DNA of 64,000 nucleotides from Gracilibacillus suaedae. Lineage in GTDB: Bacteria > Bacillota > Bacilli > Bacillales > Amphibacillaceae. The translations under genes and the position numbers were made by a program. The stretch lies in contig NZ_JAGFVL010000053.1 of assembly GCF_017599345.1 (NCBI RefSeq), forward strand, positions 1-64,000. Reading direction: 5' to 3'. The notes beneath the pieces were generated by a model that worked only from the letters and a program-made list of their open reading frames with translations, did not search any database and was not told where the DNA came from. Shown in pieces: positions 57,078 through 64,000 of the stretch; within the stretch, counting starts at the first letter, position 1; the number at the start of each line of letters is the position of its first letter.

Positions 57078-57512
57078 ATGCAATTAATACCGACGAAAGA
57101 GTTGGCTCAAAAGGAATTTGAAGCTTTCTTCGATGAAAAGGTGCCACATTTCAATGAAATAGAGATGAAGCAATATGGATATTTCATCTATAAACAAGAA
57201 GAACCGACAGCCTTTTTCTCACTGATTCCAGTTGATCGCCATACGTATTGGTTACGGAGTTTAGTCATGAAAAGAAATGCACCTGTTCTACTACCGGTAT
57301 CGATCATTCAAACAGCAGAGAAGTTAACGCAGAGTTATGGGGCTACGTCCTTAATTATCCACAGCAAAACAGTTGTTCTCGAGCAGTTATTAACACAATT
57401 AGGATATAACCTGACAGATCAAGTTTTAGAAGAGTCATTACAAGCTTCGTGGTGGATAACTAGTCTAGAAGATGTGGATAAAAACGACAGTTATACACAA
57501 ACTTCTACGTGA
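57078..57512 (+). CDS. ywlB: GNAT-like protein, YwlB family
   Basis: 144 residues. A GNAT-like alternation of strands and helices (YGYFIYKQEEPTAFFSLIPV; TYWLRSLVMKRN; LPVSIIQTAEKLTQSYGATS), but the acetyl-CoA loop is weak. Size and place between spoIIR and ywlC match B. subtilis YwlB. Function unknown. ATG after GAGGTGAGAGG. Its last codons overlap the first box of the DnaA-box cluster. Confidence 0.7.
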   Translation: MQLIPTKELAQKEFEAFFDEKVPHFNEIEMKQYGYFIYKQEEPTAFFSLIPVDRHTYWLRSLVMKRNAPVLLPVSIIQTAEKLTQSYGATSLIIHSKTVVLEQLLTQLGYNLTDQVLEESLQASWWITSLEDVDKNDSYTQTST

Positions 57513-57638
57513 ATGTGCAAAAACTCGTGTATAACTAAAAGGAGTAAGCATTTAAAATATAATCTGTTTATAAAAATGTGTATAAATGGCTGATTTGTAC
57601 ACATTTATCTTCATTTTTGTGGAAAATGCTGTGGATAA
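57491..57638. promoter_or_regulatory. DnaA-box cluster upstream of ywlC
   Basis: Boxes agreeing with TTATNCACA: TTATACACA at 57491 (+), TGTGTATAA at 57577 (-) and TGTGGATAA at 57630 (-). One-mismatch boxes: CGTGTATAA at 57526 (-), TTGTACACA at 57595 (+) and TGTGGAAAA at 57618 (-). Six in about 150 bp is far above chance in this window. B. subtilis has a DnaA-binding cluster at the same gene. Confidence 0.8.
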
Positions 57639-57710
57639 GAAAAGGTGCTTGCACAATTTTCTTGATAACTTCATAATAGTGGATAGATTCTATCTAGATC
57701 GAGGGATAAC

Positions 57711-58730
57711 ATGAAAACAGAAAAATGGGATGCAAGCAAACAGTCATTAATCAAAGCCGCTCAATTATTAAATGAGCAAGAAGTAGTGGCATTTCCCACT
57801 GAAACAGTTTACGGATTAGGAGCGGATGCAACGAGTGAAGTTGCGGTCTCGAAGATTTTTAAAGCGAAAGGCCGTCCGTCTGATAACCCTTTAATTGTCC
57901 ATGTCTATGATCCAAGTCAAATCCAACATTATGTTACGGAGATATCCACAATGGCCCAAAAGTTAATCGAACATTTTATGCCGGGCCCTTTTACAATTAT
58001 CTTACAAAGCAATGGGACTGTCGCAGATACTGTTACAGCTGGATTGGATACTGTGGGAATCAGGATTCCTGACCATCCAATCGGTAGGGCGCTAATACAA
58101 GAGGCTAACCTGCCACTTGCTGCACCAAGTGCGAATCTTTCAGGAAAACCGAGTCCAACAACAGCACAGCATGTTTACCAGGATTTATACGGAAGAATTG
58201 CTGGAATTATTGATGGTGGTGCAACAGGCGTAGGTTTAGAATCAACCGTTGTCGATGCAACAGGTGATATACCGGTTATTTTAAGGCCTGGTGGTGTGAC
58301 CAAACAGCAGATAGAGAATGTAGCTGGTAAAGTGGAACTGACAGGTTCTCTAAAAGAAAATCAACCAAAATCACCGGGGATGAAATATACTCATTATGAG
58401 CCAGATGCCCCGCTTATATTAATAGATGGCGATCAAACCTTTTTCCAAAATTATATCCACAGCTATCAACAAGAAGGAAAAAAAGTTGGGATCATTGCCA
58501 GTAAACCGTTAGTTGAACAGCTTCAAGCAGATATCAGTTATAACTGTGGCAGTCAAGGTGATTTATCGCAAGTAGCTGCCAATCTTTACTACGGACTAAG
58601 GTATTTTAATGACACGGACGTTGATGTTATTTTAGCCGAAACCTACCCGCAAGAAGGAATCGGTGATGCTATCATGAATCGACTAACTAAAGCTGCCACT
58701 CACCGGTACACGCAAAACAAAAACATATAA
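57711..58730 (+). CDS. ywlC: Threonylcarbamoyl-AMP synthase YwlC (Sua5 family)
   Basis: A 339-residue Sua5-type enzyme, first step of the t6A37 tRNA modification (threonine, bicarbonate and ATP to threonylcarbamoyl-AMP). YrdC domain at about 10-200: VVAFPTETVYGLGADAT, KGRPSDNPLIVHV, PLAAPSANLSGKPSPT. C-terminal Sua5 domain beginning PKSPGMKYTHYEPDAPL. ATG after CGAGGGAT. Preceded by the DnaA-box cluster. Confidence 0.94.
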   Translation: MKTEKWDASKQSLIKAAQLLNEQEVVAFPTETVYGLGADATSEVAVSKIFKAKGRPSDNPLIVHVYDPSQIQHYVTEISTMAQKLIEHFMPGPFTIILQSNGTVADTVTAGLDTVGIRIPDHPIGRALIQEANLPLAAPSANLSGKPSPTTAQHVYQDLYGRIAGIIDGGATGVGLESTVVDATGDIPVILRPGGVTKQQIENVAGKVELTGSLKENQPKSPGMKYTHYEPDAPLILIDGDQTFFQNYIHSYQQEGKKVGIIASKPLVEQLQADISYNCGSQGDLSQVAANLYYGLRYFNDTDVDVILAETYPQEGIGDAIMNRLTKAATHRYTQNKNI

Positions 58731-58734
58731 CGAT

Positions 58735-58813
58735 CCCCCCACGCATAAGAATGGGACAAGGGGACTGGCATGTCTCACTTGTTTTGTTTAAGTGCGAAGG
58801 GGGGCTTTTTTTT
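58735..58813 (+). terminator. Long compound hairpin terminator overlapping the mntP ribosome site
   Basis: CCCCCC.CGCA (58735-58745) can pair with TGCG..GGGGGG (58793-58804), enclosing an inner hairpin ACAAGGGGAC / GTCTCACTTGT. Eight T follow and end 2 nt before the mntP ATG. The 3' arm contains AAGGGGGG, the only plausible mntP ribosome site. Confidence 0.65.
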
Positions 58814-58815
58814 GA

Positions 58816-59364
58816 ATGGTAACATCAATCATGGAAGTGATATCTATTATATGTATGGCATTTGCCTTGGGAATGGATGCCTTTTCAGTCGGATTAGGGG
58901 TGGGAATGCAAGAAATTCGATTGAAACGAATATTTTTGATCGGCCTTGTGGTCGGTATTTTTCATATGATCATGCCCTTCATTGGGTTGTTGTTAGGTTC
59001 GATACTTTCCAATAAAATAGAAGGAATTGCCATTCTAGCTGCAGGTTTATTATTATGTGCAATCGGGTTTCAAATGATGTTTCAAACCTTTTTGCAAAAA
59101 GATACACCAATATTAGCGCCAGTTGGCTTTGGCTTAATCATGTTTGCTTTTAGTGTAAGTTTGGACAGCTTCTCAATCGGACTATCACTTGGCCTTTCTG
59201 GAGTAGCAACCGTATTTGCGATTATTATGTTCGGTCTTTTCAGCACAGTATTAACTTGGTGTGCATTACTGATAGGTAGAAGAACTCATCATTTATTAGG
59301 CACCTACAGTGAACTGTTGGGGGGAGCTATTCTCTTTGCATTTGGACTGCACGTATTATTTTAA
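58816..59364 (+). CDS. mntP: Manganese efflux pump MntP (YwlD)
   Basis: A 182-residue MntP family exporter with six membrane helices in two repeats. Each repeat carries conserved acidic residues: FALGMDAFSVGLGVGM and FSVSLDSFSIGLSLGL (the D-x-F-S-x-G-L pairs). It expels excess Mn2+. The start is an ATG 11 nt after AAGGGGGG inside a terminator stem. In B. subtilis order between ywlC and ywlE. Confidence 0.93.
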   Translation: MVTSIMEVISIICMAFALGMDAFSVGLGVGMQEIRLKRIFLIGLVVGIFHMIMPFIGLLLGSILSNKIEGIAILAAGLLLCAIGFQMMFQTFLQKDTPILAPVGFGLIMFAFSVSLDSFSIGLSLGLSGVATVFAIIMFGLFSTVLTWCALLIGRRTHHLLGTYSELLGGAILFAFGLHVLF

Positions 59365-59402
59365 TAATATGATATAATAAAAGGAGATTATGATTAGTAG
59401 CT

Positions 59403-59546
59403 GGAAAAGTCCTCTCTTCCAAGGAAAAAGGCAGATATCCCCGGAAGAGAAGGAGATATCCTCTGAAGGGAAATCGTGTTCCATGGAAAAAGTCTTCTCT
59501 TTCAAGGAAAAAGGTAGATATCCTAGGAGTAGCCGGAGATATCCCA
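59403..59546. repeat. Tandem array, about seven copies, 20-21-bp period (GATATCC core)
   Basis: Units begin GGAAAA/GGAAGA/TGAAGG/GGAGTA and end around GATATCC. GATATCC stands at 59434, 59455, 59517 and 59538, and degenerate forms (GTGTTCC at 59476, CTCTTTC at 59497) keep the 21-nt register. It fills the gap between mntP and ywlE. A 63-codon frame over it is translated repeat. Confidence 0.88.
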
Positions 59547-59636
59547 AGAAGAACTTCACTAGCTCATTGGAAATTATTTAATCATGAAGCTGGGGTTAAA
59601 ATAATAAGTAATATCAATAATGGAGGCAAGCAATAC

Positions 59637-60197
59637 ATGAATATTTTGTTCGTTTGTACAGGGAATACATGTCGCAGTCCGATGGCTCAAGCGATATTAC
59701 AACATAAAACAGAGCATAACGTTCAATCTGCCGGACTCTTTGCAGGTGAGGGGATGTCGGCGTCAGAAGGGACAAGCAAGGTATTAAAGCAGGAAGGAAT
59801 CTCATCTGATCATAAGTCGCAACCTGTTACAGAAGAGTTAGTAAAATGGGCTGATTTAATTCTTACCATGACCCAGAATCATCGAGATATGTTGAAACAA
59901 AGCTACCCAGCAGAAACAGGAAAAATTTTCACCTTAAAAGAGTATGCTGATCCTAACTACGAAAATAATTGGAATGAGTTAAAAGAAGCATATACGCAAT
60001 TAGAGGAAGCAAAATTAGCAGGTAGCGAAATTGATCCAACTTTACTAGATCAAATCAATCAGTTAGAAAAGAAAGCTCAAAACGTTGATATAATCGATCC
60101 GTTTGGTGGAAATTACATGACTTATCAAAAAACTTATGAAGAATTGGACAATTATCTTGAACTATTAGTCAAAAAGATAGACAATAAAGATAGATAA
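59637..60197 (+). CDS. ywlE: Protein arginine phosphatase YwlE (LMW-PTP fold), with insertion
   Basis: 186 residues. P-loop VCTGNTCRSPMAQAIL with the nucleophile Cys and the Thr that gives arginine-phosphate specificity; general-acid Asp in IIDPFGGNYM. YwlE reverses McsB arginine phosphorylation. B. subtilis YwlE has about 150 residues; about 36 extra, mostly helical and charged residues sit between TLKEYAD and the DPFGG loop. ATG after GGAGG. Confidence 0.9.
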   Translation: MNILFVCTGNTCRSPMAQAILQHKTEHNVQSAGLFAGEGMSASEGTSKVLKQEGISSDHKSQPVTEELVKWADLILTMTQNHRDMLKQSYPAETGKIFTLKEYADPNYENNWNELKEAYTQLEEAKLAGSEIDPTLLDQINQLEKKAQNVDIIDPFGGNYMTYQKTYEELDNYLELLVKKIDNKDR

Positions 60198-60225
60198 AAA
60201 GTCATGTTTTTGAGGAGGAAGTCAA

Positions 60226-61527
60226 ATGGAAGGGAAAACAAAAAAAGGGGTAAGTCTGAGAATAAGATTGGTAATATTTACAACTTTGCTAGCTCTTATT
60301 ACATACTCTACTAGTGCGTTATTTATTTATGTTCTAAAAGATATAATAGGAGAGTTTATTAATATTCCAGAGGTGTGGTATGTATTAGGTACATTAACAC
60401 TAGGGATTATCTGGTCAGGTATTTTAGCGTTCTTTGCAGCTGGATTTATTACGCGGTCACTTAATAAACTGAAAAATGTTGCGGCAAAAGTGGCAGACGG
60501 AGATTTAAATGTCGAGATTGAACAACCGAGAACTCAAGGTGATGAAATCAGTGAATTAACGATCGCATTTCAAAAAATGGTGCACCATTTAAAAACAGTT
60601 TTAACGGAAATTGAACAACATGCGTCAGAAACATCGCAATCTGTACATAAAATGAAAGATGCTGCATCTAAAACAAAACAACAGACAGATGTCTTAGAAG
60701 ACACGATAGGTCAAATTTCGACAGGTGCTGAGGAAACTTCTGATGCGATTCAACAAACAGCAGAAGCAGTCGAAAATTCCACTCGTTTAGCTACCCAAGT
60801 TGATCAAAAAGCAGAAGATTCACAAGGTAAATCAAATGAGATGGTCCAGCAGTTAAATGAATCCAAGGAAGTCATTAATCAGTTACTTTCAGGGATTATG
60901 CAGTTGGCAGATAATCAGGATCATGCGCTTCATGACGTGAATCGATTATCCCAAAAGGCGAAAGAAGTCGAAAATGTTATCTCGCTTGTAGGGGACATTA
61001 GTGAACAAACGAATCTTTTGGCATTGAATGCATCGATTGAGGCATCTCGAGCAGGGGAAGAAGGAAAAGGGTTTGCGGTTGTTGCTGAAGAAGTGAGGAA
61101 ATTAGCGGATCAAAGTTCTGACGCTGTGCAAACCATTTCTAACTTGATTCAGGATATGCAAAAAGATGTCGAATTGGTAGTAGGCAATATGCGTACACAG
61201 GTTGATGAAACACGTGGAGAAGTGAAAAAAGGGGAAGAAACGAACCAAGTGATCGATAACATGTCAGATTCGGTCCACCAGGTAGCATCCGCTATCAGAG
61301 AAATATCACAGCTCGTAGACAATCAGTTACAAGAAATCGAAGCAACACAAGCGAAGTCACAGAATGTTGCTGCGATTGCGGAAGAAACGTCTGCTGGTGC
61401 CCAAGAAATGCAAGCTACTGTTGAGGAACAGGCAGGTTTTGCCGAAAATTTAGAAGAGTTGGCGATCTCGCTCGATCAACAAGCACAAAACTTGAAAATA
61501 AAGATTGAGCAATTTAAGCTAAGCTAA
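60226..61527 (+). CDS. Methyl-accepting chemotaxis protein without a large sensor domain
   Basis: 433 residues. Two TMs (about 15-36 and 48-75) separated by only about ten residues, a HAMP domain ([20 protein letters not shown]) and a long coiled signalling domain with the kinase-contact tip [28 protein letters not shown]. The lack of an extracellular ligand domain suggests sensing in the membrane or cytosol, or a signal from another protein. ATG after GAGGAGG. It is inserted between ywlE and rpiB relative to B. subtilis. Confidence 0.9.
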   Translation: MEGKTKKGVSLRIRLVIFTTLLALITYSTSALFIYVLKDIIGEFINIPEVWYVLGTLTLGIIWSGILAFFAAGFITRSLNKLKNVAAKVADGDLNVEIEQPRTQGDEISELTIAFQKMVHHLKTVLTEIEQHASETSQSVHKMKDAASKTKQQTDVLEDTIGQISTGAEETSDAIQQTAEAVENSTRLATQVDQKAEDSQGKSNEMVQQLNESKEVINQLLSGIMQLADNQDHALHDVNRLSQKAKEVENVISLVGDISEQTNLLALNASIEASRAGEEGKGFAVVAEEVRKLADQSSDAVQTISNLIQDMQKDVELVVGNMRTQVDETRGEVKKGEETNQVIDNMSDSVHQVASAIREISQLVDNQLQEIEATQAKSQNVAAIAEETSAGAQEMQATVEEQAGFAENLEELAISLDQQAQNLKIKIEQFKLS

Positions 61528-61562
61528 ACAACACTTTTATAAAAAAAGGAGCAATAATTGCG

Positions 61563-62003
61563 ATGAAAGTCATTTTAGCATCTGATCACGGTGGGATTCA
61601 TTTATCTAAAGAAGTTGCATCTCTATTAGAAGAATTAAATATTGAATATGAAGATATTGGCTGTAATTGTGCAGATTCTGTTGATTACCCTGATTATGGA
61701 ATTCCGGCAGCTGAACGCGTAGCAAGTGGAGAATTTGATCGTGGTATTTTGATTTGTGGAACAGGAATCGGAATGTCGATCGCAGCGAACAAAGTAAAAG
61801 GCATTCGTGCTGCACTAGTACATGACGTTTTTAGTGCTAAAGCAACTCGAGAACATAACGATTCGAATATGATCGCAATGGGAGAACGTGTCATTGGACC
61901 TGGTTTGGCAAGGGAAATTGTCAAAGAATGGTTAGGTACAGAGTTCCAAGGTGGTCGTCATGCTAACCGAATTGGAAAAGTATCAGATTACGAGAATAAA
62001 TGA
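61563..62003 (+). CDS. rpiB: Ribose-5-phosphate isomerase B RpiB (YwlF)
   Basis: 146 residues. RpiB fold with VILASDHGGIHLSKEV, the catalytic Cys in LICGTGIGMSIAANKVKGIRAA, and HNDSNMIAMGERVIG. It interconverts ribose-5-P and ribulose-5-P in the pentose phosphate pathway. ATG after AAAGGAGC. Followed 16 nt later by ywlG, as in B. subtilis. Confidence 0.94.
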   Translation: MKVILASDHGGIHLSKEVASLLEELNIEYEDIGCNCADSVDYPDYGIPAAERVASGEFDRGILICGTGIGMSIAANKVKGIRAALVHDVFSAKATREHNDSNMIAMGERVIGPGLAREIVKEWLGTEFQGGRHANRIGKVSDYENK

Positions 62004-62019
62004 AATGAGGGGAAAATCC

Positions 62020-62565
62020 ATGAAACTCGATCAATGGGGATTAGATCTCAAAACAATTGTGGATGAATGGATTTCACTCGAACTTCTTTCCGAAGGTGAC
62101 CTTTTTGTCGTTGGTTGTTCGACTAGTGAAGTCGCTGGGGAACGTATTGGTACAGCAGGCAGTGAAGAAGTAGCAGCCATGATTTTTCGTGAACTAACTC
62201 GCTTAAAGGATATAACGGGTGTTCAGTTATGTTTCCAATGCTGTGAACACTTGAACCGAGCGATCGTTTTAGAAAAGAAAATCATGCGTGAACGAAAGCT
62301 TGAACAAGTGTCAGTAAGGCCAGTTCGTAAAGCTGGCGGCTCGATGGCGGCATACGCATATGACCATTTAGAAGATGCGGTGGTAGTTGAGTCGATTCAA
62401 GCGGATGCCGGTATCGATATCGGCGAAACGATGATTGGCATGCAGCTGAAACCTGTAGCAATCCCACTTCGAATGGAGAAGCGTTACGTAGGTCATGCAA
62501 GAACCACAAATGCACGAACAAGACCAAAATTAATTGGTGGCCCAAGAGCAGTATATCCGAGTTAA
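62020..62565 (+). CDS. ywlG: TIGR01440/DUF436 family protein YwlG
   Basis: 181 residues, matching YwlG in size and order. Blocks: FVVGCSTSEVAGERIGTAGS, LCFQCCEHLNRAIVLE and PVRKAGGSMAAYAYDHL. Function unknown. ATG 62020 follows GAGGGG; a longer frame from 61951 lies in rpiB. Confidence 0.88.
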   Translation: MKLDQWGLDLKTIVDEWISLELLSEGDLFVVGCSTSEVAGERIGTAGSEEVAAMIFRELTRLKDITGVQLCFQCCEHLNRAIVLEKKIMRERKLEQVSVRPVRKAGGSMAAYAYDHLEDAVVVESIQADAGIDIGETMIGMQLKPVAIPLRMEKRYVGHARTTNARTRPKLIGGPRAVYPS

Positions 62566-62577
62566 CGAACGAGCTAT

Positions 62578-62620
62578 ATATGCACCTTTTTTATTTTTAC
62601 GAATAAAAGGTGCATATTTT
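62578..62620 (+). terminator. Intrinsic terminator of rpiB-ywlG
   Basis: ATATGCACC / GGTGCATAT with extra A-T pairs and a TTTTC tail. Its loop can also pair with 62626-62640 (see findings). Confidence 0.78.
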
Positions 62621-62742
62621 CTTGTTTTTATTCGTGAAAAAGTATAGAATTATTTGAAAAATGATGTTATTTTATAATAAGATCATGTAAATAACGAATA
62701 ATGTAAAAAACACCTACCAAAAATTATTAGGGGGAGCAAAAA

Positions 62743-63978
62743 ATGGATCAAGTAAAAAATTTTGATGCAGAAATTTTCCAAGCGATGGAAGATGAAAGAA
62801 AGCGCCAGAACGATAAGATTGAATTGATTGCTTCAGAAAACTTTGTCTCAGAAGCGGTAATGGAAGCACAAGGCTCTGTTTTAACCAATAAGTATGCAGA
62901 AGGATACCCAGGCCGCCGTTATTATGGTGGATGTGAGCATGTCGATGTCGCAGAGGATTTAGCGCGCAATCGTGCCAAAGAGCTGTTTGGAGCAGAACAT
63001 GTCAATGTTCAGCCACACTCCGGTGCACAGGCAAACATGGCGGTTTATTTTACTGTTTTAGAGCCAGGTGACACGGTGCTAGGTATGAACTTAAGTCATG
63101 GTGGACACTTAACACACGGAAGTCCTGTTAATTTTAGTGGTAAACTGTTCAATTTTGTTGATTATGGGGTAGATCAAGAATCTGAACAAATCGATTATGA
63201 GGATGTATTAGCAAAAGCAAAAGAAGTACAACCCAAAATGATCGTTGCCGGTGCAAGTGCCTATCCGCGCCAAATCGATTTTGCGAAATTCCGTGAAATT
63301 GCAGATGAAGTAAATGCTTATTTAATGGTAGATATGGCGCACATTGCAGGGCTTGTAGCAGCAGGTTTACATCCAGACCCGGTACCACACGCACATTTCG
63401 TAACGACAACAACGCACAAAACTTTACGCGGTCCACGTGGTGGTATGGTGTTATGTAAAGAAGAATTTGCTAAGAAAATTGATAAAACAGTATTCCCAGG
63501 TATGCAAGGTGGTCCATTAATGCACGTAATAGCTGCGAAAGCAGTAGCATTAAAAGAAGCATTACAGCCATCCTTCAAAGAGTATGGTCAGAACATTATT
63601 AAAAATGCTAAAAAATTCGGTGAAGTATTAGAATCAGAAGGTATTCGCACAGTATCTGGTGGAACAGACAACCATTTGTTATTATTAGATGTTCGTGGTT
63701 TAAACTTAAATGGTAAAGTTGCTGAAGCCGCATTAGATGAAGTGGGTATCACGACAAATAAAAACACGATTCCATTTGATCCAGAAAGCCCGTTTGTAAC
63801 CAGTGGTATCCGTGTAGGTACAGCAGCAGTAACATCCCGTGGCTTTGGAGAAGTAGAAATGGAAGAAGTCGCAAAAATTATTGCACTAACGTTGAAGAAC
63901 CCTGAAGACGAAGCAACTCTAAAAGAAGCTCGTGAACGTGTAGAGGCTCTAACAGCAAAATTCCCATTATATCAATAA
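62743..63978 (+). CDS. glyA: Serine hydroxymethyltransferase GlyA
   Basis: A 411-residue PLP enzyme converting serine and THF to glycine and methylene-THF, the main one-carbon source. PLP Lys in [55 protein letters not shown]. Full length, like B. subtilis GlyA. ATG after TAGGGGGAG. The last bases of the window (AAAAAAGCTAGAC) look like the 5' arm of its terminator. Confidence 0.97.
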   Translation: MDQVKNFDAEIFQAMEDERKRQNDKIELIASENFVSEAVMEAQGSVLTNKYAEGYPGRRYYGGCEHVDVAEDLARNRAKELFGAEHVNVQPHSGAQANMAVYFTVLEPGDTVLGMNLSHGGHLTHGSPVNFSGKLFNFVDYGVDQESEQIDYEDVLAKAKEVQPKMIVAGASAYPRQIDFAKFREIADEVNAYLMVDMAHIAGLVAAGLHPDPVPHAHFVTTTTHKTLRGPRGGMVLCKEEFAKKIDKTVFPGMQGGPLMHVIAAKAVALKEALQPSFKEYGQNIIKNAKKFGEVLESEGIRTVSGGTDNHLLLLDVRGLNLNGKVAEAALDEVGITTNKNTIPFDPESPFVTSGIRVGTAAVTSRGFGEVEMEEVAKIIALTLKNPEDEATLKEARERVEALTAKFPLYQ

Positions 63979-64000
63979 TGCTAAAAAAGCTAGACTATGG

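Noticed and set aside
58731-58815. yybP-ykoY riboswitch before mntP
   Set aside because: Expected by analogy with other mntP genes, but the GGGGAGTAGC and TCATTTCGAGA blocks are absent.
59390-59581. 63-codon frame with an AAGGAG site between mntP and ywlE
   Set aside because: Almost the whole product is translated 21-bp tandem repeat (ISPEEK, GRYPRSSRRYP) and no family is recognised, so it is treated as repeat, not a gene.
62688-62704. PurR box before glyA (AATAACGAATAAT)
   Set aside because: It matches 11 of 13 positions, but the inverted partner box at the expected 16-17 bp distance is missing.

Overview
The window is a stretch of chromosome from a low-GC, endospore-forming member of the Bacillaceae. 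Spore-specific genes (spo0F, spoIIR, gerQ) are present. A long run of genes follows the order of the Bacillus subtilis ywd-ywf-ywh-ywj-ywl region (about 325 degrees on that map). Sodium-linked transport (TRAP, NSS and a CPA-type antiporter) and acidic extracytoplasmic tails fit a halotolerant or halophilic genus of the Gracilibacillus, Oceanobacillus or Virgibacillus type. The genus cannot be fixed from sequence reading alone. No rRNA, tRNA, CRISPR array, prophage or intact insertion sequence was found.

Layout. 1-5.2 kb: an ABC-F factor (YfmR type), an M29 aminopeptidase and convergent recQ. 5.4-10.8 kb: a cation/proton antiporter and a complete TRAP transporter operon (dctQ-dctM-dctP). 11-25 kb is the more accessory part: paiA, an AI-2E family exporter, pgcA, a TerC-family manganese exporter behind a yybP-ykoY riboswitch, an OsmC protein, the cystine carrier tcyP, an RND efflux gene broken by an internal deletion, a second M29 aminopeptidase, an acyltransferase, a fructosamine-kinase-like gene and an NSS transporter. 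25-44 kb: ywdI, ywdK, gerQ, hemQ, pta, a NERD protein, menC, lipL, ywfO, ywgA, ywhB, ywhD, pbpG, speE, speB, an AimR-like receptor gene, ywiB, argS and a cardiolipin-synthase-like gene. 44.5-64 kb: rpoE, pyrG, spo0F, fbaA, murA, rho, rpmE2, tdk, prfA, prmC, map, spoIIR, ywlB, ywlC, mntP, ywlE, an MCP, rpiB, ywlG and glyA.

Functional links. speE/speB make polyamines and PaiA acetylates them. prfA/prmC form a translation-termination pair. pta, hemQ and lipL serve acetate, haem and lipoate metabolism. TerC and MntP both handle manganese. Recognisable regulation includes the manganese riboswitch, the CTP-sensing pyrG attenuator (a GGGC start followed by a terminator), a SigH-type promoter before spo0F, a SigF-type promoter before spoIIR, a probable L31 leader before rpmE2, and a DnaA-box cluster before ywlC.

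The most unusual signals are these. dctQ and dctP can only start at AUC/AUU codons. Three tandem arrays with unrelated units lie directly after genes and share a period of about 21 nt; one runs into the coding end of a NERD gene. An AimR (arbitrium receptor)-like gene sits in core chromosome without a visible AimP peptide and has an inverted repeat over its upstream region. Two families of dispersed intergenic repeats are also present.
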